From the NCBI GenBank assembly GCA_021151835.1, contig JAGKWO010000005.1, forward strand, positions 104,989 through 168,988: DNA of 64,000 bases. Reading direction: 5' to 3'. This DNA comes from Gammaproteobacteria bacterium. Its GTDB lineage: Bacteria; Pseudomonadota; Gammaproteobacteria; Pseudomonadales; Cellvibrionaceae. Under the pieces are notes generated by a model. The model worked only from the letters and a program-made list of their open reading frames with translations, searched no databases and was not told the origin of the DNA. The translations under genes were made by a program, and so were the position numbers. Position 1 is the stretch's first letter, and every line of letters begins with the position of its first letter. Of this stretch, positions 1-8,941 are shown piece after piece.

Positions 1-1
1 T

Positions 2-1537
2 GTGTGCCTATTGGAAAAAGGTGCTGAAATTGGCGCTCAGATTTTATCCGGTGCGGTTGTTGATCCGATTGCATTAACCGAATTAATTCCCGATTGGAAA
101 CAAAAAAAAGCGCCCGTCTCAAATGCCGTAGTTGATGATCAATTTTTATGGCTTACCGAATCTGGAAATTTCAAAATCCCCAACTTGTTGTTACCACCAT
201 TAATGAATAACCACGGTAATTACATTGTTAGCCTGGGCAAATTATGCCGCTGGCTTGCAACGGAAGCAGAAACATTAGGTGTAGATTTATTTCCCGGATT
301 TAATGCCAGCGAAATATTGTATGCAGAAGATGGAAGTGTTAAAGGTGTCGTCACTGGCGATATGGGTGTCGCACGCGATGGTAGCCATAAGAACACCTTT
401 TCCCCCGGAATTGAACTTCATGCAAAATACACATTGTTTGCCGAAGGGACACGCGGCTCGTTAACCAGAAACCTGGAATCGCGCTTTAATTTACGAGCTA
501 ATGCAGAACCACAAAAATATGGCCTGGGCTTTAAGGAAATTTGGCAAATTGATCCAAAAAACCACCACCAAGGCAACGTATTACACACCCTGGGCTGGCC
601 ACTGAAAAACGATACGGGCGGCGGCGGTTTTATTTACCATCTTGAAGACAATAAAATTGCCGTGGGTTTTGTTGTACACCTGAACTATCGAAATCCCAAT
701 CTCAGTCCATTTGAAGAATTCCAGCGTTTTAAAACACACCCTTCAATCAAGCCGTTACTGGAAAATGCCCAGCGACTTTCCTACGGGGCCCGCACAATTA
801 ACGAAGGTGGACTTCAGTCCTTGCCAGAATTAATTTTTCCTGGTGGAGCATTAATTGGTTGTACAGCAGGGTTTGTGAATGTGCCACGAATTAAAGGTTC
901 ACACAATGCAATGAAGTCGGGCATGCTGGCCGCTGACGCGGTTTTTGAATCGCTCACAAAAGAAAATACCGATCCCTTACTAAAAAGTTACCCCGAAAAA
1001 TTACGCAGTTCCTGGGTATGGAAAGATTTGCATGCGGTGCGTAATGTTAAACCAGCGCTTTCTGCATGGGGCAATATTGCCGGCATGGCCTATGCCGGTG
1101 TTGATATGTGGCTACATTCGCTTGGCATCAATGTGCCCTGGACGTTAAAACATAAAAAAGCCGATCACGAAACATTAATTCCCTTGAGCCAGGCAGAACC
1201 GATCAATTACCCGGCGCCAGACAGAAAAATCAGTTTTGATCGTTTATCGTCAATTTATCTTTCCAAAATACAACATGAAGAAAACCAACCGGTGCATTTG
1301 CGTTTAACGAATGAAGAAATCCCTATTACGCACAACCTTGCCATTTATGGTGCGCCGGAACAACGCTATTGCCCGGCAGGCGTTTATGAAATTATCGAGA
1401 AAGATCATAAAAATTGTTTGCAGATAAATGCAGCAAACTGCATTCACTGCAAAGCATGTGATATTAAAGACCCAACGCAAAATATCACCTGGGTTCCACC
1501 CGAGGGTGGTAGCGGCCCCTATTATGAGGCCATGTAA
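2..1537 (+). CDS. Electron transfer flavoprotein-ubiquinone oxidoreductase, 5' end outside window
   Basis: This enzyme takes electrons from reduced ETF, which collects them from acyl-CoA and amino-acid dehydrogenases, and passes them to ubiquinone at the inner membrane. The 511 visible residues begin inside the FAD-binding region (EKGAEIGAQILSGAV), so the true start lies before base 1. The C-terminal ferredoxin-like part keeps all four 4Fe-4S ligands: the Cys of CPAGVYE and the three of CIHCKACDIKDP, ending in the usual WVPPEGG tail. The family is about 550 residues long, so only a few tens of residues are missing. The gene is convergent with msrA, 10 bases away, with no clear terminator between them. 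Confidence 0.95.
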   Translation: MCLLEKGAEIGAQILSGAVVDPIALTELIPDWKQKKAPVSNAVVDDQFLWLTESGNFKIPNLLLPPLMNNHGNYIVSLGKLCRWLATEAETLGVDLFPGFNASEILYAEDGSVKGVVTGDMGVARDGSHKNTFSPGIELHAKYTLFAEGTRGSLTRNLESRFNLRANAEPQKYGLGFKEIWQIDPKNHHQGNVLHTLGWPLKNDTGGGGFIYHLEDNKIAVGFVVHLNYRNPNLSPFEEFQRFKTHPSIKPLLENAQRLSYGARTINEGGLQSLPELIFPGGALIGCTAGFVNVPRIKGSHNAMKSGMLAADAVFESLTKENTDPLLKSYPEKLRSSWVWKDLHAVRNVKPALSAWGNIAGMAYAGVDMWLHSLGINVPWTLKHKKADHETLIPLSQAEPINYPAPDRKISFDRLSSIYLSKIQHEENQPVHLRLTNEEIPITHNLAIYGAPEQRYCPAGVYEIIEKDHKNCLQINAANCIHCKACDIKDPTQNITWVPPEGGSGPYYEAM

Positions 1538-1547
1538 TGACATGCAC

Positions 1548-2180
1548 TCAGGCGAGACAAACTCCTGTCCCGCCTAACCCGCAATAGCCACCCGGATTTT
1601 TATGCAAATATTGCTGGTGATAGGTTTCAGCATAATAAAATTCACTGGCGGGTAAAATTTCTGTCGTTATATCATCATAATTTTTTTCATCCAGCGCCGC
1701 CTGATAAGCGGCGCGCGTTTGTTCCGCAACTTGACGTTGCTGCTCATTAAAAAAATATATGCCAGATCTGTATTGTGTCCCGCGATCATTGCCCTGACGC
1801 ATGCCCTGGGTCGGGTTGTGCGCTTCCCAAAACACTTTCAGCAATTGTGCCAACGTAATTTCCTGCGGATTAAAAACAACTAATACCACCTCATTATGAC
1901 CGGTTAAACCAGTGCACACTTCTTCATAAGTGGGATTGGGCGTGTAACCAGCTGAATAGCCCACAGCGGTAGTGTAAACGCCGGGTTGCTGCCAGAACTT
2001 GCGCTCAGCGCCCCAGAAGCAACCAAGCCCAAAAATAATTTTTTCATAACCATCCGGGAATGGCGGTTGAATTGGCACTGCTTTAACAGCGTGATTATTT
2101 TCTACAGGCATACTATTACTGCGACCGCGCAAAGCCTGTTCCTTTGTTGGCATTTGTAATTTAGTCGTTGAGAAAATCAT
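1548..2180 (-). CDS. msrA: Peptide methionine-S-sulfoxide reductase MsrA
   Basis: MsrA reduces methionine-S-sulfoxide in proteins and free methionine, using thioredoxin as donor. The catalytic GCFWGAE motif is at about residues 52-58, followed by the family blocks VGYSAGYTPNPTYEEVCTG and QYRSGIYF. The C-terminal CGLGGTGVC segment carries two more cysteines suited to resolving the disulfide. The start at 2180 is supported by a strong AGGAGGG ribosome-binding site 7-8 bases upstream. At 210 residues it is a full-length bacterial form. The R-specific partner msrB is about 56 kb away in the same window. Confidence 0.96.
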   Translation of the reverse strand: MIFSTTKLQMPTKEQALRGRSNSMPVENNHAVKAVPIQPPFPDGYEKIIFGLGCFWGAERKFWQQPGVYTTAVGYSAGYTPNPTYEEVCTGLTGHNEVVLVVFNPQEITLAQLLKVFWEAHNPTQGMRQGNDRGTQYRSGIYFFNEQQRQVAEQTRAAYQAALDEKNYDDITTEILPASEFYYAETYHQQYLHKNPGGYCGLGGTGVCLA

Positions 2181-2228
2181 TCAAAAACCCTCCTGAACTT
2201 AAAAAAGTACATGGCACTTTTCACTTAA

Positions 2229-2261
2229 TACAAATAAAAACGGTGCCTTTGGGCACCGTTT
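2229..2261 (-). terminator. Intrinsic terminator of sohB
   Basis: A perfect 10-bp stem (2238-2247 with 2252-2261) with a 4-base loop is followed on the minus strand by a T-rich run. It starts 4 bases after the sohB stop codon. Confidence 0.85.
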
Positions 2262-2264
2262 CTG

Positions 2265-3344
2265 TCAGAACCAGCGGCTAATATTGAGCCGTTCCCACCA
2301 GGTCATTAATAATCGATCTACCGCCCCTTGAGCTGCAAGGCCCAATTTTTCCGGCAAGGTTTTTTTCAACGCAAATTCAACTTCGTAAATATCCGCGTTA
2401 TCGACCTGATTAAACAAATATTCATCACTGGTTTGCAATTCATCAATCAGGTTGACCGCTTTAGCACGCAAACCAAACCAAACTTCACCAGTCGCTACTT
2501 TGGTGATATCTACCTGTGGCCGGTGTTCGCTGACAAACTCTTTAAACAACACATGGGTATCTTCCAGTTCTTCAACGAATTTGGTACGCCCTTTGTCAGT
2601 ATTCTCTCCGAACATTGTTACTGTGCGTTTATACTCACCGGCAGTAAACATCTCATAATCAATATCATTTTTCTTGAGCAATTTATGGAAGTTTGGCAAC
2701 TGCGCCACCACGCCAATAGAACCAAGGATGGCAAACGGCGCAGCAACGATTTTATTGGCCACGCAAGCCATCATGTAGCCACCACTGGCGGCAACTTTAT
2801 CCACACACACAGTAAGCGGGATATTTTTTGCGGTAATTCGTGCGAGCTGGCTGGATGCCAAACCATAGCTATGTACCATGCCACCGCCGCTCTCTACTTT
2901 TACTACAATTTCATCGGATGGTTTGGCGAGGGTTAGTACGGTAGTAATTTCTTCACGTAAATTATCGACTTCAGATGCTTTGATATCACCGTGAAAATCC
3001 AAAACAAATATCCGTTTCCGTTCAGCTTCAGATGCATCGCCGGATTCATCTTTGTGTTTTTCAGCTTCTTTTGCCGCTTTTTTCTTCTGCGCTTTCTCTT
3101 CTTTCAGGCGTTTTTTTTCTGCTTTGGCAAAATCTTTATACTCATCATCATCCAGCATCGCATCCCGCAATGAATCACGTAGATGTTCAAACTTTTCATT
3201 CAGTTTAGTAACTTCAATCTGCCCTTTATCAGCCTTTTTATTACGCCCCCCCGCCGAAAGGACAATACTGACAACCACAAATAGCGCGGCCAAAAAAGTC
3301 AAGGTTTTAGCCAGAAACAAACCGTATTCAGTTAAAAATTCCAA
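2265..3344 (-). CDS. sohB: Inner-membrane S49 family peptidase SohB
   Basis: A membrane-anchored serine protease of the SppA/SohB family, thought to help degrade signal peptides or misfolded envelope proteins. Residues 7-29 form one transmembrane segment. A highly charged, Lys/Glu-rich stretch follows (about 45-110), typical of the S49 N-terminal extension. The protease domain runs from about 112 to 310, with the catalytic serine in the VAASGGYMMA block and the downstream ILGSIGV block. At 359 residues the length is normal. It appears to be last in a minus-strand series from fimL through nudC and the 217-residue membrane protein, 34 bases after the latter. Confidence 0.93.
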   Translation of the reverse strand: MEFLTEYGLFLAKTLTFLAALFVVVSIVLSAGGRNKKADKGQIEVTKLNEKFEHLRDSLRDAMLDDDEYKDFAKAEKKRLKEEKAQKKKAAKEAEKHKDESGDASEAERKRIFVLDFHGDIKASEVDNLREEITTVLTLAKPSDEIVVKVESGGGMVHSYGLASSQLARITAKNIPLTVCVDKVAASGGYMMACVANKIVAAPFAILGSIGVVAQLPNFHKLLKKNDIDYEMFTAGEYKRTVTMFGENTDKGRTKFVEELEDTHVLFKEFVSEHRPQVDITKVATGEVWFGLRAKAVNLIDELQTSDEYLFNQVDNADIYEVEFALKKTLPEKLGLAAQGAVDRLLMTWWERLNISRWF

Positions 3345-3378
3345 TGAAATAACTCCATACTACGTTTAATAACAATAC

Positions 3379-4032
3379 TTACTGAAATTCCGCAACTGCT
3401 TCTCGCGCTGCGGCATTAACCGGGCGAGCAACCAATCCTGTATTAGAAAGGGTGATTTCAAAAAGTGCCCCATCATGCATCGGCAAATAGGTTGCCGAAC
3501 CGTACACTGCATCGATCACCGGAATCCAATCTGGATGCCTGTTCAGGATTCTCCACACATCAATACCATACAAACTACTGTGCACTGTATACGCGGTGCG
3601 CGGTGCTGATGTTTCTTTTTCAATGTCATAGTAGCGACCGCTTAAACGCTCAAGACGATAAGCGGGTTTGATCCCCAGCGTCGCCAGATACCCGTCCCAC
3701 TTCACAATACGCGCATCCAGTTGCCATTGGTCTCCGCGCAACTCAACACGCTGCTCCTTACCCTCTTTATCGGCAAGCACTGCAAAATAATGCTGGTCTT
3801 CAATACGATCAAAATTGATCGTGGCCACCACTTGCTCCTGCAGTACTTGCTTGTAACTGTACACATCAAACGCAGTGAGGCCTATCAATGCCGCAAGCGC
3901 AACTAATCCCAATCCGAAAACACCGCGACAAAAACCAACAAACCAGGAATTTTGCCACAACAGGCGCGCTGCCTTATAGACGATATAGAGTGCAAGCAGG
4001 CTGATAAAAAGGGCAACCAGGGTAAAAATCAT
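3379..4032 (-). CDS. Conserved membrane protein, function unknown
   Basis: A 217-residue protein with two predicted membrane segments (about 2-20 and 34-56) and a C-terminal domain of about 150 residues that probably lies in the periplasm. I do not recognise a catalytic motif. Relatives in gammaproteobacteria have been loosely named multidrug efflux proteins, but nothing here resembles a transporter. It starts 7 bases after nudC and is 34 bases before sohB, so it is probably co-transcribed with both. A role beside SohB in envelope quality control would be a guess. Confidence 0.82.
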   Translation of the reverse strand: MIFTLVALFISLLALYIVYKAARLLWQNSWFVGFCRGVFGLGLVALAALIGLTAFDVYSYKQVLQEQVVATINFDRIEDQHYFAVLADKEGKEQRVELRGDQWQLDARIVKWDGYLATLGIKPAYRLERLSGRYYDIEKETSAPRTAYTVHSSLYGIDVWRILNRHPDWIPVIDAVYGSATYLPMHDGALFEITLSNTGLVARPVNAAAREAVAEFQ

Positions 4033-4039
4033 AAATTTC

Positions 4040-4927
4040 CTACCTGTTTGGGCGATTGTTATTGTTTATGGTTCGACGAAGCCCAACGTAGTGAGCAATC
4101 AATTGTCCGGCTACAGTAGCCGTTGCTGGCACCTGAGGCAACTCATCGTAGCGGAACCATTTCGCATCGATAATTTCTGTCGGATCGATAACAATATCCC
4201 CCGACGCAAATTCAGCAAAAAATCCTAACATCAATTGCCCCGGAAACGGCCAGGGCTGGCTCTGGAAGTATTTCAATTCCCCGACCTGAACTCCCACCTC
4301 TTCCATTACTTCGCGACGAATACACTCCTCTACTCCCTCCCCGGCTTCTATAAAACCCGCCAGGGTCGTGTACATAACACGCGAAGCCCGATGGTGATGC
4401 GCCAACAATATTTCATCGCCACGGGTAACCAGCACAATCATACAGGGCGATATTCGCGGATAAAAGCGTAGCGAACAGTGCTGGCATACCCGTGCAAAAT
4501 CCAGCGAATCCCGGGTCGTTGATTGCCCGCAACGACCACAAAAACGATGGTCATAAAACCAGCGCGCGATTTGCAGGGCACGCCCTGCCAGTTGAAATGC
4601 GGCGGGCGATAGTAATTCCAATTGCGAGCGCAAGCCCAACCATTGATATGAGTCAGGCACATTACCGGCATTGAGTTGCACTGTGCGCACCCACAAATTG
4701 TCCCCGTTGAGCAAACCAAGGTATTGCTCGGTAGAAATGGGGGCCGACAGTGTATTGACTTCGTTATCACCCAACACCACGAGCGCGCCGGACGCATCGC
4801 AAAGCAATTGATCGCAGGAAAAGTTTTCAGTGACTGCCAAAATAATAAAACGCCGATTGCCCGAGGCAACCGGCGTTATTGCTGACGCATGAAACTCAAA
4901 TGAAGCAAGGTCAAAACGAAACGACAT
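4040..4927 (-). CDS. nudC: NAD(+) diphosphatase / NAD-cap RNA decapping hydrolase NudC
   Basis: This Nudix enzyme cleaves NAD(H) to NMN and AMP, and in E. coli removes NAD caps from RNA. The zinc ribbon is visible as CGRC and CQHC (about residues 133-151). It is followed by the Nudix box, GFIEAGEGVEE leading into REVMEEVGV. The family signature is SQPWPFPxS; here it reads SQPWPFPGQ, so the last serine is replaced. The gene lies 2 bases from fimL, the same pairing as in Pseudomonas. The length, 295 residues, is somewhat longer than the 257 of E. coli because of a longer N-terminal domain. Confidence 0.94.
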   Translation of the reverse strand: MSFRFDLASFEFHASAITPVASGNRRFIILAVTENFSCDQLLCDASGALVVLGDNEVNTLSAPISTEQYLGLLNGDNLWVRTVQLNAGNVPDSYQWLGLRSQLELLSPAAFQLAGRALQIARWFYDHRFCGRCGQSTTRDSLDFARVCQHCSLRFYPRISPCMIVLVTRGDEILLAHHHRASRVMYTTLAGFIEAGEGVEECIRREVMEEVGVQVGELKYFQSQPWPFPGQLMLGFFAEFASGDIVIDPTEIIDAKWFRYDELPQVPATATVAGQLIAHYVGLRRTINNNNRPNR

Positions 4928-4929
4928 AG

Positions 4930-6636
4930 TTAAACGTTGTAACCCAAAGCTTGCAAACTTTCCTCAGCGATTTGCAACACACTGGTATCGGCATTTTTAT
5001 CCAGCTTGATCGCATCCAGGTAATATTCCAGGCTAATCACTGCATCAGCAAAGGTTTCCAGCAAATGTTGCACTGCCGGGTGTTGGTCATTCGCTAATAA
5101 ATCGTCCTCCACAAAACGCATACAACCTGCCAATACTTTTGCAGCGCGCGGCAAACCTAGCAAGAACATACCGCCGCGAACTGAATCCAGCGTACCAACG
5201 ATATTGCGGATGTGGCCTTTATCAAAATTGGATTCAGCAAATGCACTCAATGCACGCTTCACCAGCACCAGGCCCGCTTCCGCTTCATCGATAACAATTT
5301 TTTCCGCTTCGGCTATTTGATTATTTGCCATGGCAGCGTCGCGCGACAAAGCATTTATCTGCGCAACTTTTTCATCGGAAAGATTCGCATTGCTCAAACC
5401 AGCAATGGTACTTTCTACGTAGAGCAATGTGTCTGCTACTACCAATAATTCATCGGGGGATACGGGCGTGCGGTTGGCTTGCCAGTCAGCGATTTTTACA
5501 ATTTCCTGCTTCAAACTATTACTTGGTGCAATCAATCCAACGATCGCAAGGATATCGGCAACTTTCTTTAAGGTATCCAATAATTCGGGTGATTCACTTA
5601 ACAACTCGGCGCCCCCCTGGGCGGCGCGCTCAAGGATATTTTTAGTGCTGTGCAGCTCATCAGTAAGCACAGCCACCATGGAACTGATCGTGTTAGCGCT
5701 CGGGCCATTCAGGAATTCCATTTCGCGCGCGAGCTCAGCTTCGTTATAGGCCAATTTGCCAATCCCGTAAGCAGCAAGCACCGCTTGGGTTTGCTCGCTA
5801 TCTGAATTTGAGAGTGCTAATAAATACAATAATTCTTTTTGCAAAGCAGGGTCGACTTCGCGCTCTAGCACCGCACTGCCTTCAAACTGGAAACGTTTTA
5901 TCTCGCGCTCAATCGCACTGAGCAGCATTTTGCGCCCTTTGCCCAATTGCATATTTTTTTCTGCCAGCGCTGCCAGCGTAGTGCGCGCAAGCCACCAGAA
6001 ATTACTCAACACCGCGCCTGTCGATGCCGTTTCCAGGCGCTGCAAGGCGCGCGTCATCATGCCCAGGGACGCTTTAACCTGCACACCTTTCAGCACATTT
6101 AACAACGCAGTCTGGTACATATGGCGCAAGCGCCGTACCAGTGAACTCAAATCCTCAGGCAAGGCCTGGCGCGCGGGCAATACCCGTGGGTTGGGTTTGA
6201 TCCCGTTGAGGGGATAAAAATAACTTTCCGGTAGCGGCGTTGCCTTGCGTGCGAGGCGCAACTCATTGATATGTGGAATTAATAACATCGCCATGCTACG
6301 TGCTGTTTGCGTGCAATATTCAAGGTAGCGCGGCAGGATAAAAAAGCTGGCCGTTAACAACTCCAGTTTTGCATCGGTTTTCTCATCCTCGCCGAGCGTG
6401 ATATCAGTAATGTGGGTAGCCAGTTCATCAGCGAGCAAATCCACCCCGCGCAACTGGATGAGACTCAAAATACCGCGAATTTGTTTGATCCCATCAATAC
6501 AGTTTTGCAATAGCTCACCGTTGTTGCGGTCCTGCGCGAATTGTTCAAGGCGAATAGCGGATTGCTCAATGGTGGCAACCAGCTCATCCTGCACCATTTT
6601 TAATGAAGCGAGATTCAAGGTTTCTGTTGTACTCAC
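4930..6636 (-). CDS. fimL: FimL-like type IV pilus / cAMP pathway regulator, degenerate Hpt protein
   Basis: A 568-residue alpha-helical protein matching the FimL family, which resembles the N-terminal Hpt region of ChpA. In P. aeruginosa FimL links the Pil-Chp system to adenylate cyclase and twitching motility. Two Hpt-like helical bundles can be seen. In the C-terminal one the phospho-acceptor position reads VGTLDSVRGG where active Hpt domains have an HTLKG type motif, and the first has IDGIKQIRGI. Phosphotransfer is therefore unlikely and scaffolding more likely. The gene sits next to nudC and after dnaQ/rnhA, as I recall for Pseudomonas. The 167-base leader holds a palindrome (6728-6743) and a GCGGT/ACCGC hairpin of unknown role. 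Annotation as an iron transporter would be wrong. Confidence 0.85.
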   Translation of the reverse strand: MSTTETLNLASLKMVQDELVATIEQSAIRLEQFAQDRNNGELLQNCIDGIKQIRGILSLIQLRGVDLLADELATHITDITLGEDEKTDAKLELLTASFFILPRYLEYCTQTARSMAMLLIPHINELRLARKATPLPESYFYPLNGIKPNPRVLPARQALPEDLSSLVRRLRHMYQTALLNVLKGVQVKASLGMMTRALQRLETASTGAVLSNFWWLARTTLAALAEKNMQLGKGRKMLLSAIEREIKRFQFEGSAVLEREVDPALQKELLYLLALSNSDSEQTQAVLAAYGIGKLAYNEAELAREMEFLNGPSANTISSMVAVLTDELHSTKNILERAAQGGAELLSESPELLDTLKKVADILAIVGLIAPSNSLKQEIVKIADWQANRTPVSPDELLVVADTLLYVESTIAGLSNANLSDEKVAQINALSRDAAMANNQIAEAEKIVIDEAEAGLVLVKRALSAFAESNFDKGHIRNIVGTLDSVRGGMFLLGLPRAAKVLAGCMRFVEDDLLANDQHPAVQHLLETFADAVISLEYYLDAIKLDKNADTSVLQIAEESLQALGYNV

Positions 6637-6803
6637 AATGACATCCTGGCGTTTATCTTTAGGAAAAGTTAAAACAACGATTTAGGTACAATGACTCTAT
6701 ACCATGTTCGCGGTTATTTCACCGCAGCTCCTTAAATAAGGAGTTTTGAACAGGCACTTTGCTAGACAAATCTCATTTGTGCGTTTTTTGAATGGCTTGC
6801 ACC

Positions 6804-7517
6804 CTATTCGCGTAACCACACACAATTATCACCGCTGGCTTTGGCAATAGCGGCCAGTTTTTGCTGATGTATTACCAACTCATCCTCATTGGCAGCAATG
6901 ACTGGTAATGGTTTGCGACCGGGCGCAAGACGGCGGATTTCTTCGGTCTGGGCACCATCATCGTTCTTGGACTGATTCCCGCCCAACGACAATGCGGTTT
7001 GGCCGCCGGTCATCAACAAATAAACATCGGCAAGAATTTCGGCATCGAGCAATGCGCCGTGCAATTCGCGCTGGGAGTTATCTACGCCATAACGCTTGCA
7101 GAGCGCGTCCAGGTTATTTTTTTGCCCTGGATGTTTGGCTCGTGCCATTAACAACGTATCAATGACATGGCAACGGTCAGTGATGCTGCCAAAACCGGGG
7201 CGCAACATGTTCAATTCATAGTTGATAAACCCGATATCAAACGCAGCGTTATGGATAATAAGTTCCGCATCGCCCACAAACTGTAGAAACTCATCGGCAA
7301 TACGTGCAAATACCGGTTTGTCTTCGAGCATGGCATTGCTAATGCCGTGAACGGCCTGGGCGCCGGCGTCAATCTCGCGCTCCGGCTTGATGTATTGGTG
7401 GTAATGGCGGCCAGTCAGGCGGCGATTCACCAGCTCCACACAACCGATTTCAATAATCCTGTGACCCTGCGAGGTTTCCAGACCGGTAGTTTCGGTATCC
7501 AGAACTATCTGACGCAT
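6804..7517 (-). CDS. dnaQ: DNA polymerase III epsilon subunit, proofreading exonuclease
   Basis: The proofreading 3'-5' exonuclease of the replicative polymerase. Exo I is LDTETTGL near the N-terminus, Exo II is in HNAAFDIGFINYEL, and Exo III is the HGALLDAEILADVYL block, whose His and Asp are the catalytic pair of DEDDh enzymes. The C-terminal tail should contain the alpha-subunit binding segment. It is 237 residues, close to the 243 of E. coli. It follows rnhA by 36 bases on the same strand, whereas in E. coli the two genes are divergent. Confidence 0.96.
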   Translation of the reverse strand: MRQIVLDTETTGLETSQGHRIIEIGCVELVNRRLTGRHYHQYIKPEREIDAGAQAVHGISNAMLEDKPVFARIADEFLQFVGDAELIIHNAAFDIGFINYELNMLRPGFGSITDRCHVIDTLLMARAKHPGQKNNLDALCKRYGVDNSQRELHGALLDAEILADVYLLMTGGQTALSLGGNQSKNDDGAQTEEIRRLAPGRKPLPVIAANEDELVIHQQKLAAIAKASGDNCVWLRE

Positions 7518-7553
7518 TTACTTGACCTCATTCGTTAACATCAACTCCGCGTA

Positions 7554-7991
7554 TCAACGCGATAACTCTTCGATACCGCGGTTGGCCAGGCTATCGGCGA
7601 TTTCATTTTCGCGATGCCCGCTGTGGCCTTTAACCCAGTGCCAACTTACCTGGTGACGCTGGTTTTGTTCATCCAGCCGTTGCCATAAATCCGCATTTTT
7701 TACCGGCTCTTTCGCGGCAGTGCGCCAACCATTGCGCTTCCAGTTTGCCAGCCATTCGGTAATACCTTTACGGACATATTGGGAATCGGTAGTGATAGTC
7801 ACCTTGCAGGGTTCACGCAACGCGTTCAAACCTTCAATAGCCGCCATCAATTCCATACGATTATTGGTCGTTTCCTGCTCACCACCGTAGAGCGACTTTT
7901 CAATCCCGCCGTAGCGCAGGAGCGCACCCCAACCACCGGGGCCGGGATTACCTTTGCAGGCACCATCAGTGAATATTTCGACTTGTTTCAA
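7554..7991 (-). CDS. rnhA: Ribonuclease HI
   Basis: Cleaves the RNA strand of RNA-DNA hybrids, removing primers and R-loops. At 145 residues it has the full type 1 fold. Acidic catalytic residues are in FTDGACKGNPGPGGWG (Asp), NNRMELMA (Glu), TDSQYV (Asp) and ENEIADSLA (Asp), and the basic handle is present (WKRNGWRT). The start overlaps the stop of the upstream methyltransferase gene by 4 bases, so the two are translationally coupled. Confidence 0.97.
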   Translation of the reverse strand: MKQVEIFTDGACKGNPGPGGWGALLRYGGIEKSLYGGEQETTNNRMELMAAIEGLNALREPCKVTITTDSQYVRKGITEWLANWKRNGWRTAAKEPVKNADLWQRLDEQNQRHQVSWHWVKGHSGHRENEIADSLANRGIEELSR

Positions 7992-8851
7992 ACTTGTCCA
8001 TCCAAAAGCAGTAGGTTACGCATGGGCACACCATTAGCCGGCCCGACAATTCGGGTGACCGCCAAACCGCGCAACGGGCGATATTTTTGCCAGGCGGGTT
8101 TTACGGGCGTAAGTGGAATATGGTCCTTGCGGGCGACAATCATATAAAACCCGCCCCAGGGCAAGCGCAGCCTTTTACCCCAGCGCTCCACCCATTGCAA
8201 ATGTTTAATTGCATTTTCCTGTGGTAATGGTGGCCGGAAAAACCCCTTGTAAACCGCAATTGGTTCCATATCGACCAATGCCAGCCAATCCAGCAAGCGC
8301 CCGAGGCGCAAATATTGGAAACGCCAACGGGGAACGGCAGTTATCAAACGTGCAACGCGCGCACAAAAACCCCACAGACTCCAGGGATTGAACCCAATAA
8401 TAATCAGATGGCCGCGCGGAATGAGCACGCGGGTGGCTTCGCGTAATAAATGATGGGGGCTTTGGCTGTAATCCAGCGTGTGATGCAGAACTACCGCATC
8501 AATAGCTTCAGCAGGCAGGGGCAAGTGATTGAAATCTACCAGCGCACTTAGCCGCGGATTGTGCTCGGTATGGGGATGTAGTAAAAACCGGTGCGAGATC
8601 AGGCTTTCGTTGCTTAAATCCACACGGCCACTAATACCGAGCTGCAGCAAATGGTAGCCAAAGACGAATTGCAGGCCATCGTTAATTGCCTCTTGTTCTT
8701 CAGCCAATAATGATTGTCCCAACGGCGTTTCAAACCAATCGGTCAAATCGGCAATTGAGTCCCGCAGTGGCAAGACACCAAAACGGCGCTTCCAGAGGGT
8801 GGAAAAGCGAATCAAGAGCCGGTGCGGGCCTTTAATAATCTTGCGGTGCAT
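7988..8851 (-). CDS. Class I SAM-dependent methyltransferase, substrate unknown
   Basis: A 287-residue protein with a methyltransferase-11 type core. The acidic end of strand 2 is in the segment before LSALVDFNHLPLP. VVLHHTLDYSQSPHHLLREA and the strand RGHLIIIGFNPWSLWG match the post-motif region of this family. The C-terminal third is basic and aromatic. It is first in the rnhA-dnaQ transcript and is divergent from gloB, a conserved arrangement in pseudomonads. No substrate can be named; the link to gloB and rnhA is one of position only. Confidence 0.85.
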   Translation of the reverse strand: MHRKIIKGPHRLLIRFSTLWKRRFGVLPLRDSIADLTDWFETPLGQSLLAEEQEAINDGLQFVFGYHLLQLGISGRVDLSNESLISHRFLLHPHTEHNPRLSALVDFNHLPLPAEAIDAVVLHHTLDYSQSPHHLLREATRVLIPRGHLIIIGFNPWSLWGFCARVARLITAVPRWRFQYLRLGRLLDWLALVDMEPIAVYKGFFRPPLPQENAIKHLQWVERWGKRLRLPWGGFYMIVARKDHIPLTPVKPAWQKYRPLRGLAVTRIVGPANGVPMRNLLLLDGQV

Positions 8852-8941
8852 TTATTACCCTCATCACCGGATTAAATGGAACAGTACATTCAGGAACGCG
8901 ATAAGATGAAGCCATCGCACACAAGGCAAAGAGAATATCCC

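Noticed and set aside
2328..2936. 202-residue plus-strand frame inside sohB
   Set aside because: It lies fully opposite a gene with clear family motifs and shows no domain of its own.
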